From positions 1-58,922 of the forward strand of contig NZ_JAIXST010000075.1 of the NCBI RefSeq assembly GCF_027484545.1: DNA of 58,922 nt, written 5' to 3'. This DNA is from Runella sp. Lineage in GTDB: Bacteria > Bacteroidota > Bacteroidia > Cytophagales > Spirosomataceae. Positions 17,236 to 24,866 of this stretch are shown here, piece by piece; position 1 is the first letter of the stretch; each line of letters opens with the position of its first letter. The position numbers and the translations under genes were made by a program. The notes under the pieces are model-generated. The model saw only the letters and a program-made list of their open reading frames with translations. It was not told where the DNA came from and ran no database searches.

Positions 17236-18579
17236 ATGAAAGAAGTATCTATTATAGACTTACATACGGCCGCTGCCATGGTAAAAGATGGCGATACGCT
17301 TCTACAGGGCGGATTTGGAATGACGGGCAATCCCGTTCACCTCATGCACGCCCTTGCTGAAATCGGCACCGGAAACCTTACGTTTATCGGTAATAATACG
17401 GGCGAACCAGGCTTGGGAGGCGGGCGTTTGCTCCGCAACGGCCAACTTAAAAAGATGATTGGGTCGTTTTTTACGTCCAATCCCGATGCCGTTAAAGCCG
17501 CTCAATCGGGAGCCGTAGACTACGAATTGCTTCCGCAGGGCACGCTCGCCGAAGCCCTCCGCGCGGGCGGAGCAGGTATCGGTGGATTTTATACGCCCAC
17601 GTCTGCCGGTACGCTCATTGCGCAGGGACGGGAAACCAAAATCATTGATGGCGAAGAACAGGTATTTATCAAAGGGTTGCGGGGAAATGTGGCCTTTATT
17701 CGGGCGTGGCGGGCCGATACCGCAGGGAATTTGCAATACCGTATGACCGAAAATAACTTCAACAAAGCCATGGCTACCGCTGCCGATTTAGTAATTGTCG
17801 AAGTGGAAGAGATTGTTCCCGTAGGTGAAATTGCCCCTGAGCATGTGCATACGCCGGGCTGTTTTGTGGATTATTTGGTGGAAGCCAAAATTACCCTCGC
17901 AGATTTGGGCTCGTCGGCGTCGGTAAGTTCTTCCAAAAAAGTGGATGAATCGCGGATGAACATGGCCAAACGGGCATTGGCAGAATTGAAAAAAGGCGAT
18001 GTCGTGAACCTCGGCATCGGCATTCCGACGCTTGTGGCGGATTTCATCACACCCGAACACGGTATCATTCTCCACACCGAAAACGGGATGTTGGGTGTAG
18101 GTCCCGTACCGACGGACGGTGGCGGAGCGATGGATTATCCGGTCAACGCGGGAAAAATTCCCGTTACGGCCTTGCCGGGCAGCAGTTATTTCGACAGCGC
18201 CGATAGCTTTGCCATGATTCGTGGCAAACACATCGACGTGGCTATTATGGGTGGTTTGGAAGTGGACGAAGCCGCGAATCTGGCCAACTGGGCGGTGCCC
18301 GGCAAACCGCTTTTGGGCGTGGGTGGTGCGATGGATTTGGCCAAAGGTGCTAAAAAATTGATCATCACCATGACCCATACCAACCCTGACGGTTCATTGA
18401 AAATTGTTCCCGATTGTGTTTTACCGCTTACGGCTTCAAACGTAGTGGATCTGGTCATTACAGAATTGGCGGTTTTTGGGTATCCCAACGGAAAACTCAC
18501 GCTGATAGAACTCATGCCAAATGTGACGTTGAAAGAAGTGAAAGTGAAAACGAGTGCGGCGTTTGAAATTGCTTTGTAA
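17236..18579 (+). CDS. 3-oxoacid (3-oxoadipate) CoA-transferase, fused A and B subunits
   Basis: 447 residues. The A half (1-220) has the glycine-rich [12 protein letters not shown] and [13 protein letters not shown] motifs of the alpha subunit; the B half (about 236-447) starts [22 protein letters not shown] and contains the active-site glutamate in [11 protein letters not shown]. The linker ([20 protein letters not shown]) is short and natural-looking. It activates 3-oxoadipate with succinyl-CoA to 3-oxoadipyl-CoA, the substrate of the thiolase encoded next. A second, more diverged fused CoA-transferase with a nuclease-like insertion lies at 24867. Which of the two is the main PcaIJ cannot be decided from sequence alone. 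Confidence 0.88.
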   Translation: MKEVSIIDLHTAAAMVKDGDTLLQGGFGMTGNPVHLMHALAEIGTGNLTFIGNNTGEPGLGGGRLLRNGQLKKMIGSFFTSNPDAVKAAQSGAVDYELLPQGTLAEALRAGGAGIGGFYTPTSAGTLIAQGRETKIIDGEEQVFIKGLRGNVAFIRAWRADTAGNLQYRMTENNFNKAMATAADLVIVEVEEIVPVGEIAPEHVHTPGCFVDYLVEAKITLADLGSSASVSSSKKVDESRMNMAKRALAELKKGDVVNLGIGIPTLVADFITPEHGIILHTENGMLGVGPVPTDGGGAMDYPVNAGKIPVTALPGSSYFDSADSFAMIRGKHIDVAIMGGLEVDEAANLANWAVPGKPLLGVGGAMDLAKGAKKLIITMTHTNPDGSLKIVPDCVLPLTASNVVDLVITELAVFGYPNGKLTLIELMPNVTLKEVKVKTSAAFEIAL

Positions 18580-18598
18580 TTGAAAAAAGCTAAATAGA

Positions 18599-18644
18599 GT
18601 CATCGTATTGACGGAATTTATCTAAATAGCGTCAATACAATGAC
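18599..18644. repeat. Near-perfect inverted repeat between CoA-transferase and pcaF
   Basis: GTCATCGTATTGACG (18599-18613) and CGTCAATACAATGAC (18630-18644), 15-base arms with one mismatch and a 16-base spacer. It is followed by a short coding-like remnant ending at 18722 (PEAKFEVITKENYLEFIV). There is no T run, so it is more likely an element end or regulator site than a simple terminator. Confidence 0.5.
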
Positions 18645-18726
18645 GGAATTAACGGAAATGCCTATCCCGAAGCCAAATTTGAGGTAATTACCAAAGAAAA
18701 CTATTTAGAATTTATTGTGTAAACCA

Positions 18727-19971
18727 ATGCAAAATAAAAATATTCCCCCATTGGGGGGGAGGGGGCCGGAATCCTTCATCATAGATGCCATACGTACGCC
18801 TATCGGAAGTTTTGGCGGAAGTTTATCGCCTGTTCGGGCGGACGATTTGGCGGCGTTACCCATTATCGAACTCATCAAACGTAACCCAAGCATTCCCCTT
18901 GAGGTCATTGAAGATGTGATTTTGGGTTGCCATAATCAGGCGGGAGAAGACAACCGTAACGTGGCTCGCATGGCGCTGTTGCTGGCGGGACTGCCCTTTA
19001 CCGTCCCGGGCGAAACCGTCAATCGGCTGTGTTCGTCGGGGATGTCGGCAGTGATTCATGCCAATCGGGCCATTAAAGCAGGCGATGGCGATGTGCTGAT
19101 TGCGGGCGGAATGGAACACATGACGCGCAGTCCGTGGGTAATTTCCAAAACGTCCAAACCGTTTGGCAACGATGCGCAGATGTTCGATTCGAGCTTTGGC
19201 TGGCGGTTTATCAACTCCAAAATGCAGAAAATGTACGGCACGGATGCCATGGGCGTAACCGCCGAAAATCTGGCCGAACTGTACAGCATCAGTCGCGAAG
19301 ACCAAGACCTTTTTGCGTACAATTCACAGCAAAAAGCCTTTGCCGCGCAGCAAAACGACGTATTGGCCGAAGAAATTGTTCCCGTAGAATTGGTGGATAA
19401 AAAGGGAGTTGTGACGGTTTTTGCCAACGATGAATTCATCAAAGGAACGACAACGCTCGAAAAATTGGCCCAACTCAAACCTGCCTTCAAAAAAGAAGGA
19501 GGCACCGTGACGGCAGGAAACGCCTCAGGCCTGAACGATGGCGCGGCGGCGATGTTCATTGCTTCCGAAGAAGGGGTGAAAAAATACCATTTGGCTCCCA
19601 AAGCCCGCATCGTAAGCTCAGGCGTGGTAGGTGTAGAGCCCCGCATCATGGGCATTGGCCCCGTCACGGCTTCGCAAAAAGCACTCCAAAAAGCAGGTTT
19701 GACACTCGACGACATGGACGTGATTGAATTCAACGAGGCCTTCGCAGCCCAATGTTTGGCCGTCTCCCGAAATCTAGGCTTGGCTGATAATGACCCCAGA
19801 ATTAATCCCAACGGAGGCGCCATTGCCTTGGGCCATCCGCTTGGCATGTCGGGGACGCGTATCATTCAAGCGGCAGTGAATCAGTTAATTAGAACAAAAA
19901 AACGCTACGCGCTTGCGTCCATGTGTGTTGGAGTGGGGATGGGATATGCGGTAGTGATTGAACGAGTGTAA
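18727..19971 (+). CDS. pcaF: 3-oxoadipyl-CoA thiolase
   Basis: About 414 residues from ATG 18727. Thiolase hallmarks are present: the acyl-enzyme Cys in VNRLCSSGMSAV, NEAFAAQ, GGAIALGHPLGMSGTR (His) and SMCVGVGMGYA (second Cys). The GEDNRNVAR and SPWVISK segments fit the beta-ketoadipyl-CoA thiolase subfamily. It splits 3-oxoadipyl-CoA into succinyl-CoA and acetyl-CoA. Odd point: the original start seems replaced by a C/G repeat. The first 14 residues (MQNKNIPPLGGRGP) are repeat- and leader-encoded, after which normal homology begins at ESFIIDAIRTPIGSFGG. Confidence 0.92.
   Translation: MQNKNIPPLGGRGPESFIIDAIRTPIGSFGGSLSPVRADDLAALPIIELIKRNPSIPLEVIEDVILGCHNQAGEDNRNVARMALLLAGLPFTVPGETVNRLCSSGMSAVIHANRAIKAGDGDVLIAGGMEHMTRSPWVISKTSKPFGNDAQMFDSSFGWRFINSKMQKMYGTDAMGVTAENLAELYSISREDQDLFAYNSQQKAFAAQQNDVLAEEIVPVELVDKKGVVTVFANDEFIKGTTTLEKLAQLKPAFKKEGGTVTAGNASGLNDGAAAMFIASEEGVKKYHLAPKARIVSSGVVGVEPRIMGIGPVTASQKALQKAGLTLDDMDVIEFNEAFAAQCLAVSRNLGLADNDPRINPNGGAIALGHPLGMSGTRIIQAAVNQLIRTKKRYALASMCVGVGMGYAVVIERV
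18743..18769 (+). repeat. C/G palindromic repeat forming the pcaF N-terminus
   Basis: TTCCCCCATTGGGGG followed by a second G run and CCGG. It is read in frame as IPPLGGRGP, directly before the conserved thiolase N-terminus, with no start codon of the native type left at that spot. Confidence 0.75.
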
Positions 19972-19974
19972 CGG

Positions 19975-21174
19975 ATGACCAAAAAACAGGAACGTACCAT
20001 CATCCTTCTCTTGGGGGCATTACAGGGCATCGGGCCGTTTTCGACCGATATGTACCTGGCTGCCTTTCCGAGTATTGCCGCGGATTTAAAGGTGTCTATT
20101 GCGCAGGTGGCCTACTCCATGAGTAGCTATTTTGTGGGGATTTGCCTTGGGCAATTACTGAACGGCCCGCTGATTGACCGTTTTGGCCGAAAGATTCCGC
20201 TGTTGCTTATGCTCGCGGTGTACATCTTGGCAAGCGTTGGCTGCACCATGGTTACTTCGGTCGAAGGGCTCATTATACTTCGTTTCTTTCAGGCCATTGG
20301 CGGCAGCATGGGGATGGTGGCTAATCGCGCCATTGTTAGGGACGTGTTTCCTGCCAATCGACTCGCGCATGTTTTTTCGACCATGACCCTCGTGATGGGC
20401 GTTGCTCCCATCATTGCCCCGACCGTGGGAGGGTTTGTGGTGGTGGGCTTAGGCTGGCGGGCTATCTTTTGGGTATTGGCCGGGTTTGCCTTTTTTGTTT
20501 CTGTGTTGGTCTATTTTCTGCTTTCCGAATCCAAAGGCAAAGACCGCAGTATTTCGCTGAAACCGCAGGCCGTCATTGCTGATTTTTATTCCATCCTTCG
20601 CAATCCTGCGTTTCTGGCCTATACTATCGTGGGAGCCATGAATACGGCCGGGATTTTTACGTTTATTTCCAACGCTCCTTTTGTGTATATGGAATTATTG
20701 GGCGTAACAGAGAAAGAATTTGGTTGGTTTTTTGGCTTTAATGCCGTGTTTTTTGTGGCGGGAAGCCAGTTAAATCGGTTATTATTAAAGTATTATAACA
20801 GTGAAACCATTGCGTTCAGGGGATTACTGACGCAGGCCGCGATGGGCGTAGCGTTACTGATTTTTGTGCTGTTGGGTCAACTTTCCCTGCCCGTTATCAT
20901 GACATTGGTAGGATTCTATTCGCTTTGTTTGGGAATGATCGGGGCCAATGCCATGGCGCTGGCGATTCGACCGTTTACTAAAAATGTAGGTTCCGCTACG
21001 GCACTTATGGGCAGTATTCAAATGGGGGCGGGTGCGGTGGCGTCAGCGGTATGCAGTTATTTTTATGACGGTACGGCCAAACCGATGGTCATCGTGATGA
21101 CGGGCGTAGCTTTTATCGGCCTGTTGGCAATATGGGCCGGTTCTTTCCGTAAAACAGTTACTACGAATAACTAA
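19975..21174 (+). CDS. Bcr/CflA-type MFS exporter
   Basis: 399 residues and about 12 membrane helices. The N-terminus GALQGIGPFSTDMYLAAFPSIAADL and the loop motif GPLIDRFGRKIPL are characteristic of the Bcr/CflA drug:proton antiporters; RAIVRDVFP follows in helix 4-5. It starts 4 bases after pcaF and ends 4 bases before the acyl-CoA dehydrogenase gene, so it belongs to the same operon. It may export toxic aromatic intermediates or take up a pathway substrate; the direction is inferred from the family. Confidence 0.88.
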   Translation: MTKKQERTIILLLGALQGIGPFSTDMYLAAFPSIAADLKVSIAQVAYSMSSYFVGICLGQLLNGPLIDRFGRKIPLLLMLAVYILASVGCTMVTSVEGLIILRFFQAIGGSMGMVANRAIVRDVFPANRLAHVFSTMTLVMGVAPIIAPTVGGFVVVGLGWRAIFWVLAGFAFFVSVLVYFLLSESKGKDRSISLKPQAVIADFYSILRNPAFLAYTIVGAMNTAGIFTFISNAPFVYMELLGVTEKEFGWFFGFNAVFFVAGSQLNRLLLKYYNSETIAFRGLLTQAAMGVALLIFVLLGQLSLPVIMTLVGFYSLCLGMIGANAMALAIRPFTKNVGSATALMGSIQMGAGAVASAVCSYFYDGTAKPMVIVMTGVAFIGLLAIWAGSFRKTVTTNN

Positions 21175-21177
21175 CCT

Positions 21178-22983
21178 ATGAAGACTTTTTCGTGCCGAAA
21201 CATTCAATTTTTGCTCTACGAAGTACTGAACGCGGAATCATTGACGCAGTTCGAGAACTTCAATGCCCACGACCGGGAGACGTTTGACATGACGTTGGAT
21301 ACGGCCACCGAAATCAGCGAAAAAATCATGTTGGCCAATTACATGGACTCGGACCGGAAACAACCCGAACTCGAAAACGGTCATGTGAAAGTCCATGAAG
21401 GGGTTCATGCCTTTATCAAAGCATACGCTGAATCGGGATTGCTTGCGGCCACGTTTCCGTTGGAATGGGAAGGGCAGCAATTACCGAAAACGGTCAACGC
21501 CGCGGTCGAGTACATCTGCATGTGCGGGCACAACAGCTTTATCATGTTCACCGATTTGGCAGTGGGCTGTTCCAATTTGATTCTGAATTTTGGAACCGAC
21601 GAACAGAAACGCCAATTTATACCGCACTTATTATCAGGAAAATGGGGTGGAACCATGTGTCTGACCGAACCGCAGGCAGGTAGTTCATTATCGGACATCA
21701 GCACAATGGCTACTCCTCAAGCTGACGGTACGTATAAAATCAACGGACAGAAAATCTTCATCTCGGCAGGAGATCAGGATTATGCAGAAAACATTATTCA
21801 TTTGGTTTTGGCCCGCATTAAAGGGGCACCCAAAGGCACCAAAGGAATTTCCCTTTTTATTGTTCCGAAAATGGCATTAGCACCCCCATTGGGGGCGGGG
21901 GGGCTTAACGACGTAGCATCCATCGGAATCTTTCACAAAATGGGGCAAAAAGCGACGCCGGCACTTCATTTGGGATTTGGTGAAAACAATGAATGTGTGG
22001 GGTATCTGCTCGGAGAAGCGCATAAGGGACTGCCTCAAATGTTTCAGATTATGAACGGTGCGCGATTGGGCGTGGGCCTGACGGGTATTTCAATTGCTTC
22101 GGCAGCGTATTATGCGTCGTTGCAATATGCACATGAGCGTACGCAGGGACGACGATTGAATGCCAAAAATGCTCAAAATGAGCCGACTGCTATTCTGAAT
22201 CATCCCGACGTGCGGCGAATGTTGCTGACCCAAAAAGCGGTCGTAGAAGGTGCGTTAGCGTTTATTTTTCAATGTTATGACTACATGGATTTGCTCAAAG
22301 TGAGTGAGACGATAGAAGATAAGACCAAGTACGACGCCCTGCTCGAATTGCTCACGCCCGTGGCAAAAACCTATGGGGCCGAAATGGGCATTGTATCGGT
22401 CAATCAGGGTTTACAGGTGCTGGGCGGCTATGGCTATACCGAAGATTTTCCGTTGGAACAAATGGCGCGGGATGTGCGCATCATGAGCATCTACGAAGGC
22501 ACCACGGGGATTCAATCGCAGGCCTTATTGGGTCGACAGGTGACTCGCAATAATGGATTGGGCCTGAAACTTTGGCGGGAAGAAGTGCAGAAAGAGGTAA
22601 CTGAAGCAACGAACTATGAATTATTTACACCTTATTGCAATGCGCTCACGAATGCCTTGCAGCGTTTTGAGGTGGTTACCAATCATTTGCTGGGAATTGC
22701 GGGTCAGGGGGATGCCGAGGTATTTATGGCGGATGCCACGCTTTACATGGAATTTTTCGGCATCCTGAATGTGGCATGGCAATGGCTTCGCATGGGGCAG
22801 GTTGCTCAAAAAGCACTTTTAACGCAAAACGTGAGTGAAGACGACCGGGTATTTTATGAGTCGAAAATTCAAACCATGCAATTTTTTTATAAATACGAAC
22901 TGTCAAAAATCCATTATTTGGCGGATTGCCTGTTAAATACAGAGGTGTTGACAGTCGTTGGAGAACGAGAAATTATTATCTAA
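21178..22983 (+). CDS. Acyl-CoA dehydrogenase (large, ~600 aa type)
   Basis: 601 residues. MCLTEPQAGSSLSDIST and INGQKIFISAGDQD are the FAD/substrate motifs; the catalytic Glu lies in MSIYEGTTGIQSQAL near 445. The length and C-terminal extension fit the FadE-like branch that takes medium/long or aryl-substituted acyl-CoAs. Here it may oxidise a side chain or a dicarboxylyl-CoA linked to the pca pathway (inference). The beta loop after FIVPK is encoded by a C/G repeat (residues 235-242, APPLGAGG), apparently replacing the usual DGSLG-type loop while keeping the frame. It is translated from an ATG 4 bases behind the MFS gene. Confidence 0.88.
   Translation: MKTFSCRNIQFLLYEVLNAESLTQFENFNAHDRETFDMTLDTATEISEKIMLANYMDSDRKQPELENGHVKVHEGVHAFIKAYAESGLLAATFPLEWEGQQLPKTVNAAVEYICMCGHNSFIMFTDLAVGCSNLILNFGTDEQKRQFIPHLLSGKWGGTMCLTEPQAGSSLSDISTMATPQADGTYKINGQKIFISAGDQDYAENIIHLVLARIKGAPKGTKGISLFIVPKMALAPPLGAGGLNDVASIGIFHKMGQKATPALHLGFGENNECVGYLLGEAHKGLPQMFQIMNGARLGVGLTGISIASAAYYASLQYAHERTQGRRLNAKNAQNEPTAILNHPDVRRMLLTQKAVVEGALAFIFQCYDYMDLLKVSETIEDKTKYDALLELLTPVAKTYGAEMGIVSVNQGLQVLGGYGYTEDFPLEQMARDVRIMSIYEGTTGIQSQALLGRQVTRNNGLGLKLWREEVQKEVTEATNYELFTPYCNALTNALQRFEVVTNHLLGIAGQGDAEVFMADATLYMEFFGILNVAWQWLRMGQVAQKALLTQNVSEDDRVFYESKIQTMQFFYKYELSKIHYLADCLLNTEVLTVVGEREIII
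21881..21904 (+). repeat. C/G palindromic repeat inside the acyl-CoA dehydrogenase gene
   Basis: CACCCCCATTGGGGGCGGGGG and further G then CT. It is read in frame as APPLGAGG in a surface loop between FIVPKMAL and LNDVASIGIFHKMG. The forward core has no stop codon in any of the six frames. Confidence 0.75.
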
Positions 22984-23001
22984 ACCCAAATGAACGAAAA
23001 A

Positions 23002-23025
23002 CTCCCCCATTGGGGGGCGGGGGGC
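23002..23025 (+). repeat. C/G palindromic repeat just upstream of the FAD monooxygenase start
   Basis: CTCCCCCATTGGGGGGCGGGG and a GC end, five bases before ATG 23031. The open frame extends upstream through the repeat, but the FAD-binding N-terminus starts at 23031. Confidence 0.7.
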
Positions 23026-23030
23026 GACCT

Positions 23031-24266
23031 ATGAAAATCATCATTATTGGAGGCGGAATCGGGGGACTTACCACGGCCTTGTGCCTACATCACGCAGGCT
23101 TTGAAGTCAAGGTGTTTGAATCGGTCAAAGAAGTCAAACCGTTGGGGGTGGGCATTAATACCCTGCCCCATTCTGTGCGCGTGCTGACCAATCTCGGTTT
23201 GCAGAACACTATTGCGCAAAATGCCATTGAAACCACTGATTTGGCGTATTTTAACAAATTCGGGCAACCCTTTTGGTCGGAGCCGCGCGGGCGGTTTGCG
23301 GGCTATAAATGGCCACAGTTTTCGGTGCATCGCGGTACTCTGCAAATGATTTTGTTTGAAGAAGCCAAGCGGGTATTGGGTGCCGACGCCATCGTTGCCA
23401 ACCATCATTTGGGTTCGTTTGAACAAACAGATAACGAAGTCATTGCGCATTTTATAAACCGCGAAACGGGTGAGCCGATTCACCGGGAAACAGGCGATGT
23501 GTTGATCGGGGCCGACGGAATTAACTCCGTAGTGCGCCAACAACTGTACCCCAACGAAGGGCCGCCTGTGTATTCCGAAAATGTACTGTATCGTGGTACC
23601 ACCCGTATGAAACCTTTTCTCAACGGCACTACCATGGTGATGATCGGGCACATGGGACAAAAAATGGTGGTGTATCCCATTGACCCGACGCCCGACGAAA
23701 ACGGCGACTATCTCATCAATTGGGTAGGCAATCTGAGAGAAGGAAAATCGAAACTCACCGCCCGTGATTGGAATCGCGAAGCGGACAAAGCGCGTTTGGT
23801 AGATATTTACAAAGATTGGACGTTTGATTGGATCAATGTGCCAGCCATGATTGACGGTGCAAAAGCCGTATATGAGTTTCCGATGTCGGATCGTAACCCG
23901 CTGGATCGTTGGACATTTGGTCGAGTTACATTGTTGGGTGATGCCGCCCATCCCATGTACCCCATTGGTTCCAATGGTGCTTCGCAGGCGATTTTGGATG
24001 CGGATTACCTGACCGAATGTTTGCTGAAATACGTAAATCCGTTGGAAGCCTTGGAAGCATATGACCGTGAACGCGTTCCTGCGGCGGCAAAAGTGGTCTT
24101 ACAAAACCGCGCCAAAGGTCCCGACCAAATCATGGACATGATGGAAGAGCGCTTTCCTGACGGCTTTTCGGAAGAAGAAATACCGCACGCAGAGTTGGAA
24201 GAAGTAATGGATCATTACAAGAAGGTGGCGGGCTTTGATGTTCAAACTCTGAATAAGAAAGGGTAA
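23031..24266 (+). CDS. FAD-dependent aromatic monooxygenase (salicylate/3-hydroxybenzoate hydroxylase-like)
   Basis: 411 residues from ATG 23031. The Rossmann GxGxxG lies in MKIIIIGGGIGGLTTALCLH, the DG motif in IGADGINSVVRQQL and the GD motif in TLLGDAAHPMYPIGSNGASQAI. This is the class A flavoprotein hydroxylase set. No motif fixes the substrate; neighbours suggest a hydroxylated aromatic acid. It is followed by a DUF3237 gene and a CoA-transferase, so it may feed an additional ring compound into the beta-ketoadipate route. The start is 47 bases after the acyl-CoA dehydrogenase stop, with a repeat between. Confidence 0.87.
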   Translation: MKIIIIGGGIGGLTTALCLHHAGFEVKVFESVKEVKPLGVGINTLPHSVRVLTNLGLQNTIAQNAIETTDLAYFNKFGQPFWSEPRGRFAGYKWPQFSVHRGTLQMILFEEAKRVLGADAIVANHHLGSFEQTDNEVIAHFINRETGEPIHRETGDVLIGADGINSVVRQQLYPNEGPPVYSENVLYRGTTRMKPFLNGTTMVMIGHMGQKMVVYPIDPTPDENGDYLINWVGNLREGKSKLTARDWNREADKARLVDIYKDWTFDWINVPAMIDGAKAVYEFPMSDRNPLDRWTFGRVTLLGDAAHPMYPIGSNGASQAILDADYLTECLLKYVNPLEALEAYDRERVPAAAKVVLQNRAKGPDQIMDMMEERFPDGFSEEEIPHAELEEVMDHYKKVAGFDVQTLNKKG

Positions 24267-24267
24267 A

Positions 24268-24352
24268 AACGGAAATACGGGAAATGGAATAACGGATAAT
24301 GGATTAACGGAACACGGATAACCGATTAACGGATAACGGATAACGACCAACA
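24268..24352. repeat. ACGGATAACGG-type spacer repeat
   Basis: Runs of AACGGATAATGG, AACGGAACACGGATAACC and AACGGATAACGG fill the gap between the monooxygenase and the DUF3237 gene. Same family as 10095-10190. Confidence 0.6.
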
Positions 24353-24355
24353 AAT

Positions 24356-24805
24356 ATGGAAGTAGAATTTGCTTTTGAGTTACGGGTAGAAGTGTCGGCG
24401 ATTCAGGTCATGGGAGATACGCCAAAGGGAAACCGCCGCATGATTCCGATTACGGGCGGGACCTTTGAAGGAAAAAATATCAAAGGGATCGTACAGCCGG
24501 GGGGGTATGATTGGCAAATCATTCGCACTGATGGGGTAGCAGAATTGGACGCCCGTTACGTGTTGGTGACCGACGATGGAGTTTTAATAACGATTGTCAA
24601 TCAGGGACTTCGTCACGGAAAACCCGAAGTGATGCAACGACTGGCCGAAGGAAAAGATGTGAACCCTTCAGAATATTATTTCCGTTCCATTCCTGTTTTT
24701 GAAACCGTTGACCCCAAATACGCGTGGTTGACCCGTTCCGTTTTTGTAGCCACCGGCATTCGCAAACCCGACAAAGTCCTGATTCAGGTGTATAGGGTAA
24801 TTTGA
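24356..24805 (+). CDS. DUF3237 family protein
   Basis: 149 residues. The layout EFAFELRVEV, GGTFEGKNIKGIVQPGGYDWQIIRTDGVAELDARYVLVTDDGVLI and YYFRSIPVFETVDPKYAWL matches the DUF3237 (UPF0311) beta-barrel family. No catalytic mechanism is established for the family; members recur next to aromatic and phenylacetyl-type degradation genes. It lies between the FAD monooxygenase and a CoA-transferase, so a role as a small hydrolase/isomerase on a ring-derived intermediate is a guess only. Confidence 0.85.
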   Translation: MEVEFAFELRVEVSAIQVMGDTPKGNRRMIPITGGTFEGKNIKGIVQPGGYDWQIIRTDGVAELDARYVLVTDDGVLITIVNQGLRHGKPEVMQRLAEGKDVNPSEYYFRSIPVFETVDPKYAWLTRSVFVATGIRKPDKVLIQVYRVI

Positions 24806-24866
24806 GTAAATTTATTCACTAAATCACCGCACGGGCGAACCCGTCATTCACCATTCACAATTAATT

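Noticed and set aside
17788..18378. 196-residue minus-strand ORF opposite the first CoA-transferase
   Set aside because: Antisense shadow with low-complexity composition; the plus strand has clear catalytic motifs.
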